Source: Verrucomicrobiales bacterium (lineage in GTDB: Bacteria; Verrucomicrobiota; Verrucomicrobiia; Limisphaerales; UBA9464). From it: a stretch of 36,307 bases of DNA. The translations under genes were made by a program, and so were the position numbers. Under the pieces are notes generated by a model. The model did not search any database. It saw only the letters and a list, made by a program, of their open reading frames with translations, and was not told the origin of the DNA. Each line of letters opens with the position of its first letter. The first letter of the stretch is position 1. The DNA lies in assembly GCA_016793645.1 (NCBI GenBank), contig JAEUHD010000382.1, positions 1 through 36,307 of the forward strand, given 5' to 3'. Below are positions 1 through 6,598 of the stretch, piece after piece.

Positions 1-83
1 CGTCGTGAAATCCTCTGGGTTCCGCAACGCTTCCTTGGCGCTTTCGCGTCTTCCCTGTTCAACGTCCCCAGCAATTGCCCGGA

Positions 84-716
84 TCAGGAGAACCGGTCCT
101 CGGTCCAGGGATCCGCGGTGTTGGAGTAGCCGCGGAGTTCCCAGAATCCGAGGATGTCGCGGTCGAGGAAGGTGATTTCCCGGATCCACTTGGCTCCCTT
201 CCAGGCGTAGCGCTTGGGAATGATCACCCGGGCCGGGCCGCCGTGCTCCGTGGGCAGGGGGGCGCCATTCCATGTGTGGGCGATGAGGACGTCCTCATCG
301 AGGCAGACATCCAGCGGGTTGTTGGTGGAATAGCCGTCGTAGCTCTTGAAGAACACGTGGGTGGCGGAGGCCCTGGGTTGGACGAGATCCGCGAGGGCGA
401 GGAAGGAAACCCCCGTCCAGGTCATGTCCAACTGGCTCCAGGTCGTGACGCAATGGAAATCACTGGTGTCATTGGTTTGGGGCAGGGCCAGGAACGCCTC
501 CCAGTCGAGGGTGACGGGGCGTTCGACCTGGCCGCCGATCTTGAGTCGCCATTGGGCGGGAAGGATCTCGGGCTTGATGCCGAGGTCGAGGACGGGGAAG
601 TTCGTGACCTGTTTCTGGCCCGGGGGGATGCGCTCCCGGGAGCGTTCGGTGGTCCGGGACGTCCCGGACTTTCGGGCGGCCCAGCGTTCCTTGGCGGCGA
701 TGTAGGCTGTGTTCAC
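84..716 (-). CDS. Sulfite oxidase-like molybdopterin oxidoreductase (YuiH type)
   Basis: A 210-residue protein resembling the catalytic core of the sulfite oxidase family, which binds molybdopterin and transfers oxygen atoms. Cys89, in the stretch FHCVTTWS, is positioned as the molybdenum ligand. Also visible are EHGGPAR (158-164), a Tyr-Ala-Trp-Lys-Gly-x-Lys-Trp motif (170-177) that contacts cofactor in the family, and the C-terminal GYSNTADPW motif. There is no signal peptide, no Tat motif, no heme domain and no dimerisation domain. It therefore looks like the short cytoplasmic YuiH-like type rather than periplasmic MsrP. The substrate and electron partner cannot be told from sequence; no partner gene lies next to it. 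It is transcribed divergently from rpmB across a gap of about 110 bases. The family call is firm, the function open. Confidence 0.85.
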   Translation of the reverse strand: MNTAYIAAKERWAARKSGTSRTTERSRERIPPGQKQVTNFPVLDLGIKPEILPAQWRLKIGGQVERPVTLDWEAFLALPQTNDTSDFHCVTTWSQLDMTWTGVSFLALADLVQPRASATHVFFKSYDGYSTNNPLDVCLDEDVLIAHTWNGAPLPTEHGGPARVIIPKRYAWKGAKWIREITFLDRDILGFWELRGYSNTADPWTEDRFS

Positions 717-758
717 GCGGAGAGGGTGTCCGGGACCGTTGGGAACGCAAGAAACGGG

Positions 759-764
759 AATAAT
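759..764 (+). promoter_or_regulatory. Candidate -10 element for rpmB
   Basis: AATAAT matches five of six bases of a sigma-70 -10 box and is the only AT-rich island in the gap between the divergent molybdoenzyme and rpmB genes. A TTGGGA lies upstream at 739-744, but its spacer is only 14 nt, so the -35 assignment is weak. This is a guess from base composition. Confidence 0.25.
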
Positions 765-814
765 CTCCTTGATGCCGTTCGGGAACCCGGGTAAGTACCG
801 CGCTCCTTTTCGAG

Positions 815-822
815 GAAAGGAA
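815..822 (+). promoter_or_regulatory. Shine-Dalgarno sequence of rpmB
   Basis: The stretch GGAAAGGAAAC contains an AAAGGA core about 8 nt before the ATG of rpmB. It stands out because almost no other gene in the window has a recognisable ribosome-binding site. rpsF shares the same GAAAGGAAA 9-mer. Confidence 0.7.
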
Positions 823-829
823 ACATTTT

Positions 830-1090
830 ATGGCACGCATTTGTCCCATCTCCGGCAAGCGCCCCGCAAAGGGCAGTCACATCTGGCGCTCCGGTAAGGC
901 CAAGAAGAAGGGCGGTATCGGTACGCACGTGACCGCCATCACCAAGCGGCGGTTCTTCCCGAATCTCCAGAACGTCCGCGTCGTTTTGCCGAACGGCCAG
1001 GTGAAGCGCATCCGGGTGGCGGCCAGCGTCATCAAGAAGGGGCAGATCACCAAGGCGCCGAAGCGGACCTGGACCAAGAAGGCGGCCTGA
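830..1090 (+). CDS. rpmB: 50S ribosomal protein L28
   Basis: An 86-residue, very basic protein with the L28 N-terminal signature (M-A-R-x-C-x-x-[ST]-GKRP) and the TKRRFFPNLQ segment at about 38-48. L28 is a component of the large ribosomal subunit. The length is slightly above the usual 62-78, with a Lys-rich C-terminal end. The start is fixed by a good Shine-Dalgarno sequence (AAAGGA, 8 nt spacing). It is a single-gene unit: a divergent molybdoenzyme gene lies upstream and a bidirectional hairpin terminator follows 45 nt after the stop codon, facing smpB. Confidence 0.97.
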   Translation: MARICPISGKRPAKGSHIWRSGKAKKKGGIGTHVTAITKRRFFPNLQNVRVVLPNGQVKRIRVAASVIKKGQITKAPKRTWTKKAA

Positions 1091-1135
1091 GGGCGGCCGA
1101 ATCGGAACCGGCGGCACGCACGCCGGCCGGCACTT

Positions 1136-1170
1136 AAAGGACGGTTCTCCCTTCCGGGGAACCGTCCTTT
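1136..1170. terminator. Bidirectional intrinsic terminator between rpmB and smpB
   Basis: A hairpin with a perfect 12-bp outer stem (AAAGGACGGTTC pairing with GAACCGTCCTTT) extends by three further pairs, one a G-T wobble, to a 5-nt loop. The stem begins with AAA and ends with TTT, so a U-ended hairpin forms from either strand. It lies between convergent rpmB and smpB and probably ends both transcripts. Confidence 0.8.
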
Positions 1171-1240
1171 GGCGTTTTACCACCGGGGAAATGGGGGGCG
1201 GGGGACCGGGGTTGCATCGCGCCGGGGGGGACGGGATCGG

Positions 1241-1696
1241 TCATTCCCGTTTGGAGCGGTGCTGCAAGGCCCTCTGGATCTCCCGGTCGGATTCGCGTTT
1301 GCGGATGTCGTCCCGCTTGTCGAAGTCGGCCTTCCCCTTTCCGACGGCCAGTTGGACCTTCACCTTGCCGTTCTTCCAGTAAAACGAAAGGGGGACGATG
1401 GAGTGTCCCTTGATGTTTCCCAGGGCAAAGAGCTTTTGGATTTCGGAACGGTGGAGGAGGAGTTTCCGTTTCCCCTTCGGGGCGTGGTTGTGGACGTTGC
1501 CGTGGGAGTATTCGTCGATGTGGGCGTTGTGGAGCCAGACTTCGTCCTTCTCCACGCGCGCAAAGGCGTCCGATATCTGGCCACGTCCCTGGCGCAGGGC
1601 CTTCACCTCGGTCCCGTGCAGGACGATGCCGGCCTCGAAGGTGTCGAGGATGTGATAATCGCGGCGCGCCTTCGAGTTGGTGAGGATATCGGCCAT
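1241..1696 (-). CDS. smpB: SsrA-binding protein SmpB
   Basis: SmpB delivers tmRNA to stalled ribosomes for trans-translation. The 151-residue product matches the usual family length. Recognisable segments are NSKARRDYHILDTFEAGIVLHGTEVK split over positions 6-32, the LHNAHIDEY motif, and the basic C-terminal tail (KRDDIRKRESDREI) that enters the ribosomal A site. The frame is open far upstream, but the ATG opening MADILTN is chosen because homology begins there; the upstream translation is nonsense overlapping rpoZ. It lies 62 nt downstream of rpoZ on the same strand, with a strong hairpin ending only 7 nt before the start codon. No tmRNA (ssrA) gene is visible in the window. Confidence 0.96.
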   Translation of the reverse strand: MADILTNSKARRDYHILDTFEAGIVLHGTEVKALRQGRGQISDAFARVEKDEVWLHNAHIDEYSHGNVHNHAPKGKRKLLLHRSEIQKLFALGNIKGHSIVPLSFYWKNGKVKVQLAVGKGKADFDKRDDIRKRESDREIQRALQHRSKRE

Positions 1697-1703
1697 AAAG
1701 CCG

Positions 1704-1732
1704 GCAGCCGGAGAGCGGGGCCCTCCGGCTGC
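1704..1732 (-). promoter_or_regulatory. Hairpin directly upstream of smpB start
   Basis: A perfect 10-bp stem (GCAGCCGGAG with CTCCGGCTGC) and a 9-nt loop occupy the rpoZ-smpB gap. The hairpin ends 7 nt before the smpB ATG. On the transcribed strand the only GGAGG-like sequence runs from the 5' arm into the loop. There is no U-tract, so a simple terminator is less likely than an RNA structure affecting smpB translation or mRNA processing. The role is inferred. Confidence 0.45.
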
Positions 1733-1758
1733 GAATCCATCGGGCAGGAGACCCTGCG

Positions 1759-2031
1759 TCAGGCCACGGCGGCCTTGCGGGACCGGCGCCGTTTGGGCGC
1801 TTCGGAACCGGAGGCACCCACTTCGGCTTCGAGTTCGTAGCCGATCTTCTCCTCCAGAAGTTCCAGAAGGGCGATGTCCGCCACGCCCATTTCCGGGGTC
1901 ACCGCCACCAGGGGGCGGCTGATGCCGCCGCCGCCGGAGTTGAGTTGGCGGACCCGGCGTGAAATGACGTTCACGAGGACATGTGCGTTCCCCACCTTTT
2001 CGAGCGCCTTGCGCGTCAGTTCTGCGTTCAT
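1759..2031 (-). CDS. rpoZ: DNA-directed RNA polymerase omega subunit
   Basis: A 90-residue protein with the omega signature: a conserved helix (LEKVGNAHVLVNVISRRVRQL, residues 9-29) followed by a Gly-rich loop, RPLV, and a second helix (DIALLELLEEKIGYEL). Omega binds the beta-prime subunit and aids polymerase assembly. The C-terminal RRRSRKAAVA is a basic tail. The ATG at MNAELTRK is preferred because homology starts just after it; 25 further open codons upstream look non-coding. It is followed by smpB in the same direction and is probably co-transcribed with it. Confidence 0.88.
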   Translation of the reverse strand: MNAELTRKALEKVGNAHVLVNVISRRVRQLNSGGGGISRPLVAVTPEMGVADIALLELLEEKIGYELEAEVGASGSEAPKRRRSRKAAVA

Positions 2032-2147
2032 TCGTTGGACTCTCTTCGAAGCGAGCGGGGTACCATAGGCAGGGAGCGAACGGCGGCAATGGAAATTTGA
2101 CGGCAAGCGGCTTGGCGAATCCGGGGAACGGCGGATAGCGTAGCCGC

Positions 2148-2675
2148 ATGCTCCAGGGTATGCGGTTTGCGGGGTTGCTGGTGGTGGCGGTCTGGCTGGG
2201 GGCGACCGTGTTCCTCACCTTCGGGGCGGGCCCCGCCTTTTTTTCGTCCGCGATGCTGGAGGTGCTGCCGCGGTACCACGCCGGCCGGGCCGCCCAGATC
2301 GTATTGGAGTCCTTCTTTGAGTTCCAATTGGTGTGCAGTTGGCTCGCCGCGGTGCTGGTGTTGGTGGATTGGGCGACCACGGGACGTCTCCCGCGGCGTT
2401 GGGCCCTGGCGCTGCTGGGAGTGCTGCTGGCCCTCGTCCTGATCGGTGGCATGGGCATTCAACCCCGGCTCCGTCGCCTTCATGCGGTGATGTACGCCCC
2501 CAATTCGAGCGTGGAACAGAAGGAGGTGGCCACCGTCCAGTTCCGCCGGTGGCATGGGGTCTCCCAGATGGGAAACCTGGTCGTGCTGATCGGCGTGGTG
2601 GCCTATTTCTGGTCGTTGGCGTCCCCGGTTCCCCCCCGGCCGGGCATTGTCTACGCCGGACGACGCAACGGATGA
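2148..2675 (+). CDS. DUF4149 (TMEM205-like) membrane protein
   Basis: A 175-residue integral membrane protein with four predicted helices at about 5-30, 58-77, 84-104 and 139-160. The pattern fits the DUF4149/TMEM205-like family: a first helix with Trp-Leu-Gly, a polar segment RxRxLHAVMY between helices 3 and 4, and an RRWHGVSQMGNL motif before the last helix. Function in bacteria is unknown. An in-frame ATG four codons downstream (MRFAG) is an equally good start. It is convergent with rsfS, only 25 nt away. Confidence 0.75.
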   Translation: MLQGMRFAGLLVVAVWLGATVFLTFGAGPAFFSSAMLEVLPRYHAGRAAQIVLESFFEFQLVCSWLAAVLVLVDWATTGRLPRRWALALLGVLLALVLIGGMGIQPRLRRLHAVMYAPNSSVEQKEVATVQFRRWHGVSQMGNLVVLIGVVAYFWSLASPVPPRPGIVYAGRRNG

Positions 2676-2677
2676 AT

Positions 2678-2698
2678 CCGGGCGGGCCGGCGCCCCGG
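2678..2698. terminator. GC-rich hairpin between convergent genes
   Basis: CCGGGCG and CGCCCCGG can pair with one bulged base in the 25-nt gap between the DUF4149 gene and rsfS. There is no T-tract on either side. It may act as a weak bidirectional terminator; the evidence is position and pairing only. Confidence 0.3.
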
Positions 2699-2700
2699 AC

Positions 2701-3078
2701 TTACGCCGCGGGCTCCGGGGTCTTCCGCGTACGCCGGGCCTTGGGCAGGCGGGGAGCGTCGCTCCAGAGGCCTTCGAGGTCGTAATGGGCGCGGACCTCC
2801 GCCTTCATGACGTGGACAATCACGTCGAAGAAGTCGGCGACGATCCAATTCGTCTGGGCGCGGCCGTCGGTGGAATGCGGATGGATGCCGAATTCGTTGC
2901 GCAGTTGTCCGAGGATTTCACCCTCGATCGCGCGCAGGTGCGGTTCGCTGGTTCCGCTGGCGATGACAAAATAATCGGTGACGTCGGAGAGTTTCCGAAC
3001 GTCCAGGACCACGACGTCCTCGGCCTTCTTGTTTTCAGCGAGGTCGCGGCACAGCAGCGCGAGCTTCTTGGAATCCAT
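2701..3078 (-). CDS. rsfS: Ribosomal silencing factor RsfS (Iojap family)
   Basis: RsfS binds L14 of the large subunit and blocks subunit joining when nutrients are scarce. The 125-residue product has the typical pattern: ENKKAEDVVVLDVRKLSDVT across 15-34, DYFVIASGTSEPHLRAI after it, and NWIVADFFDVIVHVM with LEGLW near the end. A short basic tail (PKARRTRKTPEP) follows. The frame opens 12 codons further upstream, but the ATG at MDSKKLAL fits family starts. Together with hpf this is the second ribosome-dormancy gene in the window, though the two are 7.5 kb apart. Confidence 0.93.
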   Translation of the reverse strand: MDSKKLALLCRDLAENKKAEDVVVLDVRKLSDVTDYFVIASGTSEPHLRAIEGEILGQLRNEFGIHPHSTDGRAQTNWIVADFFDVIVHVMKAEVRAHYDLEGLWSDAPRLPKARRTRKTPEPAA

Positions 3079-3162
3079 CGCGGGGACCGTGCCGCCCCGG
3101 CGGCAAACCGACAAGGTGGTTTCTGAAGGCGGGATCGCGGCCCTTGAAAAAATCCCGCGGGT

Positions 3163-4065
3163 TCAGGGATGCCCCTCGGGCGCCTTTTCGCCGGCGGGAA
3201 TCGGGAAGGGCAGCCGGTTTTGCGTTGGCGGCAGCGGACAGGTGGCAAACGGGGTGAAGCCGCAGGGCGGTGTGTAGGCGCGATTGAAATCCAGGATGAC
3301 GCGGCCGCTGGCATCCGGCGGACTCACATAAAGGAACCGGCCGGAACCGTACGTGGTCCTGCCGGCGGTCGCGTCCCGAAACATCACGAAGTAGTCCGAT
3401 TCCCCCGGCTCCACCGCGACATCGAGCCGGTACTCGGCGCCGTCATGCCGGAAGACCAGGGCGCCCGGGGAAGGGAAGTCCTGGGTCCCGCCGATCATGC
3501 TGGGGACGCGGAGGGTTCTGGGACTGGGGAACGGGTCATAGCGGCCTTCGATCCGCCACGAAGGGGAGTAGGGAAAGCATTCCGGCGCCTTGAAGTTCTT
3601 CCGCCAGGGGGACTCCGGATCCCGGATCCTCAGGCCGATCCTCCCGCTGCGCTCGATGACGATGATGGACAGGGGGCCCACTTCGAGCAGGGAGGGAGGC
3701 GGGGTATGGTCCGAAACAAGGGACGTCCGGGTGACCGGACGTCCCTCCACGTGGGCATCGATCCCGGAACTCGCGATAAACTGAACGGAATCCCCCGTGC
3801 GGATGAATTGTCCGATCTCGGGTGCCGACCGTCCTGCGGGGAGGAGGACGTCATTGGTGGGGGCGCTTCCGGCGGAATTCGTGCCCTCCTTCAACCAGTG
3901 CAGTCCCACGAGGGTGGTCCATCCATTGGTCCCTGCCAGCGATTCCGTGCGGCGGGCCTTCCAGGTGACCCAATCCGGCGGATCCGACGACGGTGTGGCA
4001 CACCCGGCCCCCAGGAGCAGGGATGCCGCAAGGAGGGCGAGTGCGCCGGAGTTGTGGGGAGACAT
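3163..4065 (-). CDS. DUF1684 domain lipoprotein
   Basis: A 300-residue secreted protein. The N-terminus (residues 1-22) is a hydrophobic signal ending in LLLGAGC, a lipobox-like site with Cys22; position -3 is Gly, so lipidation is likely but not certain. DUF1684 signatures follow: VGLHWLKEG near 53-61, FPYSPSWRIEGRYDP in the middle, and near the C-terminus DFNRAYTPPCGFTPFATCPLPP with NRLPFPIPAGE. The family is widespread and has no established activity. It lies 34 nt downstream of the sulfatase gene on the same strand and is probably in the same operon. Confidence 0.85.
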   Translation of the reverse strand: MSPHNSGALALLAASLLLGAGCATPSSDPPDWVTWKARRTESLAGTNGWTTLVGLHWLKEGTNSAGSAPTNDVLLPAGRSAPEIGQFIRTGDSVQFIASSGIDAHVEGRPVTRTSLVSDHTPPPSLLEVGPLSIIVIERSGRIGLRIRDPESPWRKNFKAPECFPYSPSWRIEGRYDPFPSPRTLRVPSMIGGTQDFPSPGALVFRHDGAEYRLDVAVEPGESDYFVMFRDATAGRTTYGSGRFLYVSPPDASGRVILDFNRAYTPPCGFTPFATCPLPPTQNRLPFPIPAGEKAPEGHP

Positions 4066-4099
4066 GGGCCAAATGGGGCGGCTGAACCCGGGCGGATCG

Positions 4100-5560
4100 T
4101 CAGGGTTTGGGCGCGTTGGTTTGGGTCGCGGCCTTCCGGATCAGTTCCTCGGTGCGGTCCGCCGGATTCGGCGGCAGCGGACGCCCGACCGGGCCTGCCG
4201 CGTTGGTGGACAGGTTGGGCGGCGGTGTGAAGGGCAGGGCGGCCTTTTGGAGGAAGTCTGCGATCTCCTGCACCGTGGACGGATTCGCGGCGGCGACGTT
4301 GTTGGTCTCCCCGGGATCCTCCGTGAGATTGTAGAGCTCGATGGGCTGTTCCGGACCCAGCTTCACGCCCTTCCAGTTGCCGATGCGGGCGGCCTGCTGA
4401 TAGCCGCGTTCATGGAACTCCCAGTACATGGGGCGGGGCTCGCGGTCCGTCCTGCGCCCGAACAACGAGGCGGCAAAGGAGACGCCGTCGAGTCCGCGGG
4501 GTGTCGTGGTTTCCGCGATGTCCGCAAGGGTGGGAAGGATGTCCCAGAACGCGACGGGGCGGTCGTTGGTGGTTCCCGGTTTGATGTGTCCGGTCCAGCG
4601 GGCAATGAGGGGCACCCGGATCCCCCCTTCATACAGGTCGCGCTTGATGCCGCGGAGCGGGCCGGAACTCCGAAAGAAGGCCGGGTCCACGCCGGACTCC
4701 GCATGCGGGCCGTTGTCGCTGGTGAAGAGGACGAGGGTCACGTCGTCGAGGTTCCGCTTTTTAAGGTCCGCGAGAATGGAACCCACCATGGAGTCGAGGT
4801 GGGTGATCATGGCGGCCTTGCGGCGTTCGGGATCGGGCCAGGATTCCTTGGCGTAGATCCCGAGGTTCGGAACCTCCATGCCGACCAATCCCCGTTCATT
4901 GTTGGCGTGGGGAAGGATCGGGGCGAAATAGAGGAAGAAGGGGCGGTCCTCGTTCACCCGGATGAAGTTGGTGGCGGTGCGCAGGAGCCAGTTCGGACTG
5001 TAGTCGGTGCGCCTGCCCTGCTGGTTTCCGGGAAGGAAGAAGGGCAGCGAATTCCGCCACAAAAAGACCGGGTAGTAGTCGTGGGCGTGTCCCTGGTCGA
5101 GATAGCCGAAGAACTCCTCGAATCCCTGCTGGTTTGGATGTCCGCTCGTTCCCTCCCATCCGAGCGCCCATTTTCCGACGGCGCCGCTGTGGTATCCTGC
5201 GTTGCGGAGCACCTCCGCGATGGTGATGTCGTCCGCGGCAAGGGCGACCTGGGTGTTGCTGCGGACGCGGGCGTGTCCGGTATGCTTCCCGGTGATCAGG
5301 GTGCAGCGACTGGGCGCGCAGACGGTGTTTCCGGCGTACGCCTGGGTGAAGCGCATACCCTCGGCGGCCAGTTGGTCCAGATGGGGAGTCTGGATGCGTG
5401 TCTGTCCGTAACACCCGAGGTCGCCATAGCCCAGGTCGTCGGCCACGATGAGGATGATGTTGGGAAGCGTGGCCGGGCGCGATGGTCTTGCCGCCTGTGC
5501 GGAGACCAGGGTGAGTGCGGCGGCCATCCACGCCGCGATTCCTCGGAAGCGAATCGGCAT
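4100..5560 (-). CDS. Secreted formylglycine-type sulfatase
   Basis: A 486-residue arylsulfatase-family enzyme that would hydrolyse sulfate esters, probably on polysaccharides. The signal peptide covers about 1-23. Metal-binding Asp41-Asp42 follow in IVADDLGYGD. The modification motif is C81-A-P-S-R85, where the Cys becomes formylglycine, followed by TLITGKHTGHAR. Lys130 (GAVGKW) and the later metal ligands Asp282-Asn283 (SDNGPH) are present, so the active site looks intact. The C-terminal subdomain contains LYNLTEDPGETNN. No sulfatase-maturing enzyme is encoded in the window, so maturation depends on a gene elsewhere. The substrate cannot be assigned from sequence. It is followed by the DUF1684 lipoprotein gene. 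Confidence 0.94.
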   Translation of the reverse strand: MPIRFRGIAAWMAAALTLVSAQAARPSRPATLPNIILIVADDLGYGDLGCYGQTRIQTPHLDQLAAEGMRFTQAYAGNTVCAPSRCTLITGKHTGHARVRSNTQVALAADDITIAEVLRNAGYHSGAVGKWALGWEGTSGHPNQQGFEEFFGYLDQGHAHDYYPVFLWRNSLPFFLPGNQQGRRTDYSPNWLLRTATNFIRVNEDRPFFLYFAPILPHANNERGLVGMEVPNLGIYAKESWPDPERRKAAMITHLDSMVGSILADLKKRNLDDVTLVLFTSDNGPHAESGVDPAFFRSSGPLRGIKRDLYEGGIRVPLIARWTGHIKPGTTNDRPVAFWDILPTLADIAETTTPRGLDGVSFAASLFGRRTDREPRPMYWEFHERGYQQAARIGNWKGVKLGPEQPIELYNLTEDPGETNNVAAANPSTVQEIADFLQKAALPFTPPPNLSTNAAGPVGRPLPPNPADRTEELIRKAATQTNAPKP

Positions 5561-5618
5561 GGGGCCACGCTAGCAGCTCCGGCTGCGGGTCGCAGCGGGG
5601 AAATCCGAACCGTTGTCC

Positions 5619-6182
5619 TCACGCCCCGGCGGGCGGGACGCTGGCGGGCGGCTTGACGATGGCCGCGAGGACGAGTCCGCTCACGACAAAGGCGACGGCG
5701 TCGTAGGCCGCATTGAGCATCAGCCAGGGCCAGGGCTGGAACCAATAGATGCCGGCACCCAGAACCATGTAGTTGACCCCCGCGAGTCCGGCCACGGTCA
5801 CGATGAGGAGGCGTTGTCCAAAGCGGGGGCGCGCGGTGAGGTGCAGCAGGCCGGCGAGCAGGAAGGTCGTCACCCAGCCGTGAAGGAATCCGGAGGCGAA
5901 GAATCCGGGGGTCATGGGTTCGACCCCGCCCTTGCGGTAGTGGATGGTCACGACGGGTCCCTGGCGATGGAGTTCCGTGGATTGTTTGGGGTCCGTGGTG
6001 ATGGAGGGCACGAGGTAGAGCCCGTCGTTGGGCAGGGCATTGCGAAGCGCCTGTCCCAGCTCCACGTCACCCACCGCCGCCTTCTCCACATAGGCATAGG
6101 GTATCGGGCAGGTCCAGAACGCCGCACCGAAGAGGAAGAGCGCGATGGCGGCGGCCAGGCTTCCGAGGAGGATTCGTTTCAT
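5619..6182 (-). CDS. Hypothetical four-helix membrane protein
   Basis: A 187-residue protein not recognised as a named family. It has an N-terminal helix (about 4-26), a soluble segment of some 65 residues (27-90) probably on the outer face, and three more helices at about 93-115, 121-145 and 150-172. The soluble part contains VELGQALRNALPNDGLYLVPS. Coding character is supported by the clear membrane topology. It sits 58 nt upstream of the sulfatase in the same direction and may share its transcript. Confidence 0.7.
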   Translation of the reverse strand: MKRILLGSLAAAIALFLFGAAFWTCPIPYAYVEKAAVGDVELGQALRNALPNDGLYLVPSITTDPKQSTELHRQGPVVTIHYRKGGVEPMTPGFFASGFLHGWVTTFLLAGLLHLTARPRFGQRLLIVTVAGLAGVNYMVLGAGIYWFQPWPWLMLNAAYDAVAFVVSGLVLAAIVKPPASVPPAGA

Positions 6183-6299
6183 CGGCGTTGGGGGAGGGGG
6201 GTGTCGAGGAATACGAGACTGGAGGGATCACCGGACGCCCGCCGTATCGTTCCCCCCGGGCACAGCCAATCATGGCGCGGGGGAATCGGGGAGCGAAAT

Positions 6300-6548
6300 T
6301 CAGTTGGCGCTTCCGGTGCGTCCCGATCTGCGGGCCGGTGCCTGGCGCGGGGCGGAGCGACGGGGTGCCTCCCGGCGGATCTCGGCCCGCGAGGGGGTGC
6401 CCCGGGCATCGCGGGCGGCGGGGAATTCCCGGGGATTGGACGGCTTCTTGCGCGGGGTGGTCCGGCGCGTTTTGGAGGCGGCGCCGGGGAGTTCCGCGGT
6501 TGGAGGCGGGGGAACCACGACCAGGGAGGGCTTCTTTTTCGGAGGCAT
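6300..6548 (-). CDS. Small basic Pro/Arg/Lys-rich protein
   Basis: An 82-residue predicted protein, the only plausible gene in the 416-base gap between the Hsp70 paralogue and the four-helix membrane protein. It starts MPPKKKPSLVVVPPPP and is dominated by Arg, Pro, Ala and Lys throughout, with a strongly basic net charge. Third codon positions are almost all G or C, as in neighbouring genes. A GAGG lies too close to the start to be a good ribosome-binding site. No homologous family is recognised. The composition suggests a nucleic-acid-binding or histone-H1-like tail protein, but it could be a chance frame in GC-rich DNA. Confidence 0.45.
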   Translation of the reverse strand: MPPKKKPSLVVVPPPPTAELPGAASKTRRTTPRKKPSNPREFPAARDARGTPSRAEIRREAPRRSAPRQAPARRSGRTGSAN

Positions 6549-6598
6549 GCCTCAGCCTGACAGGGTCTCCCCGGGGCGCAATGCGACATTACGCCGCA

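Noticed and set aside
3797..5656. 619-codon plus-strand frame opposite the sulfatase
   Set aside because: The sulfatase has all catalytic motifs on the minus strand; the plus frame has none.
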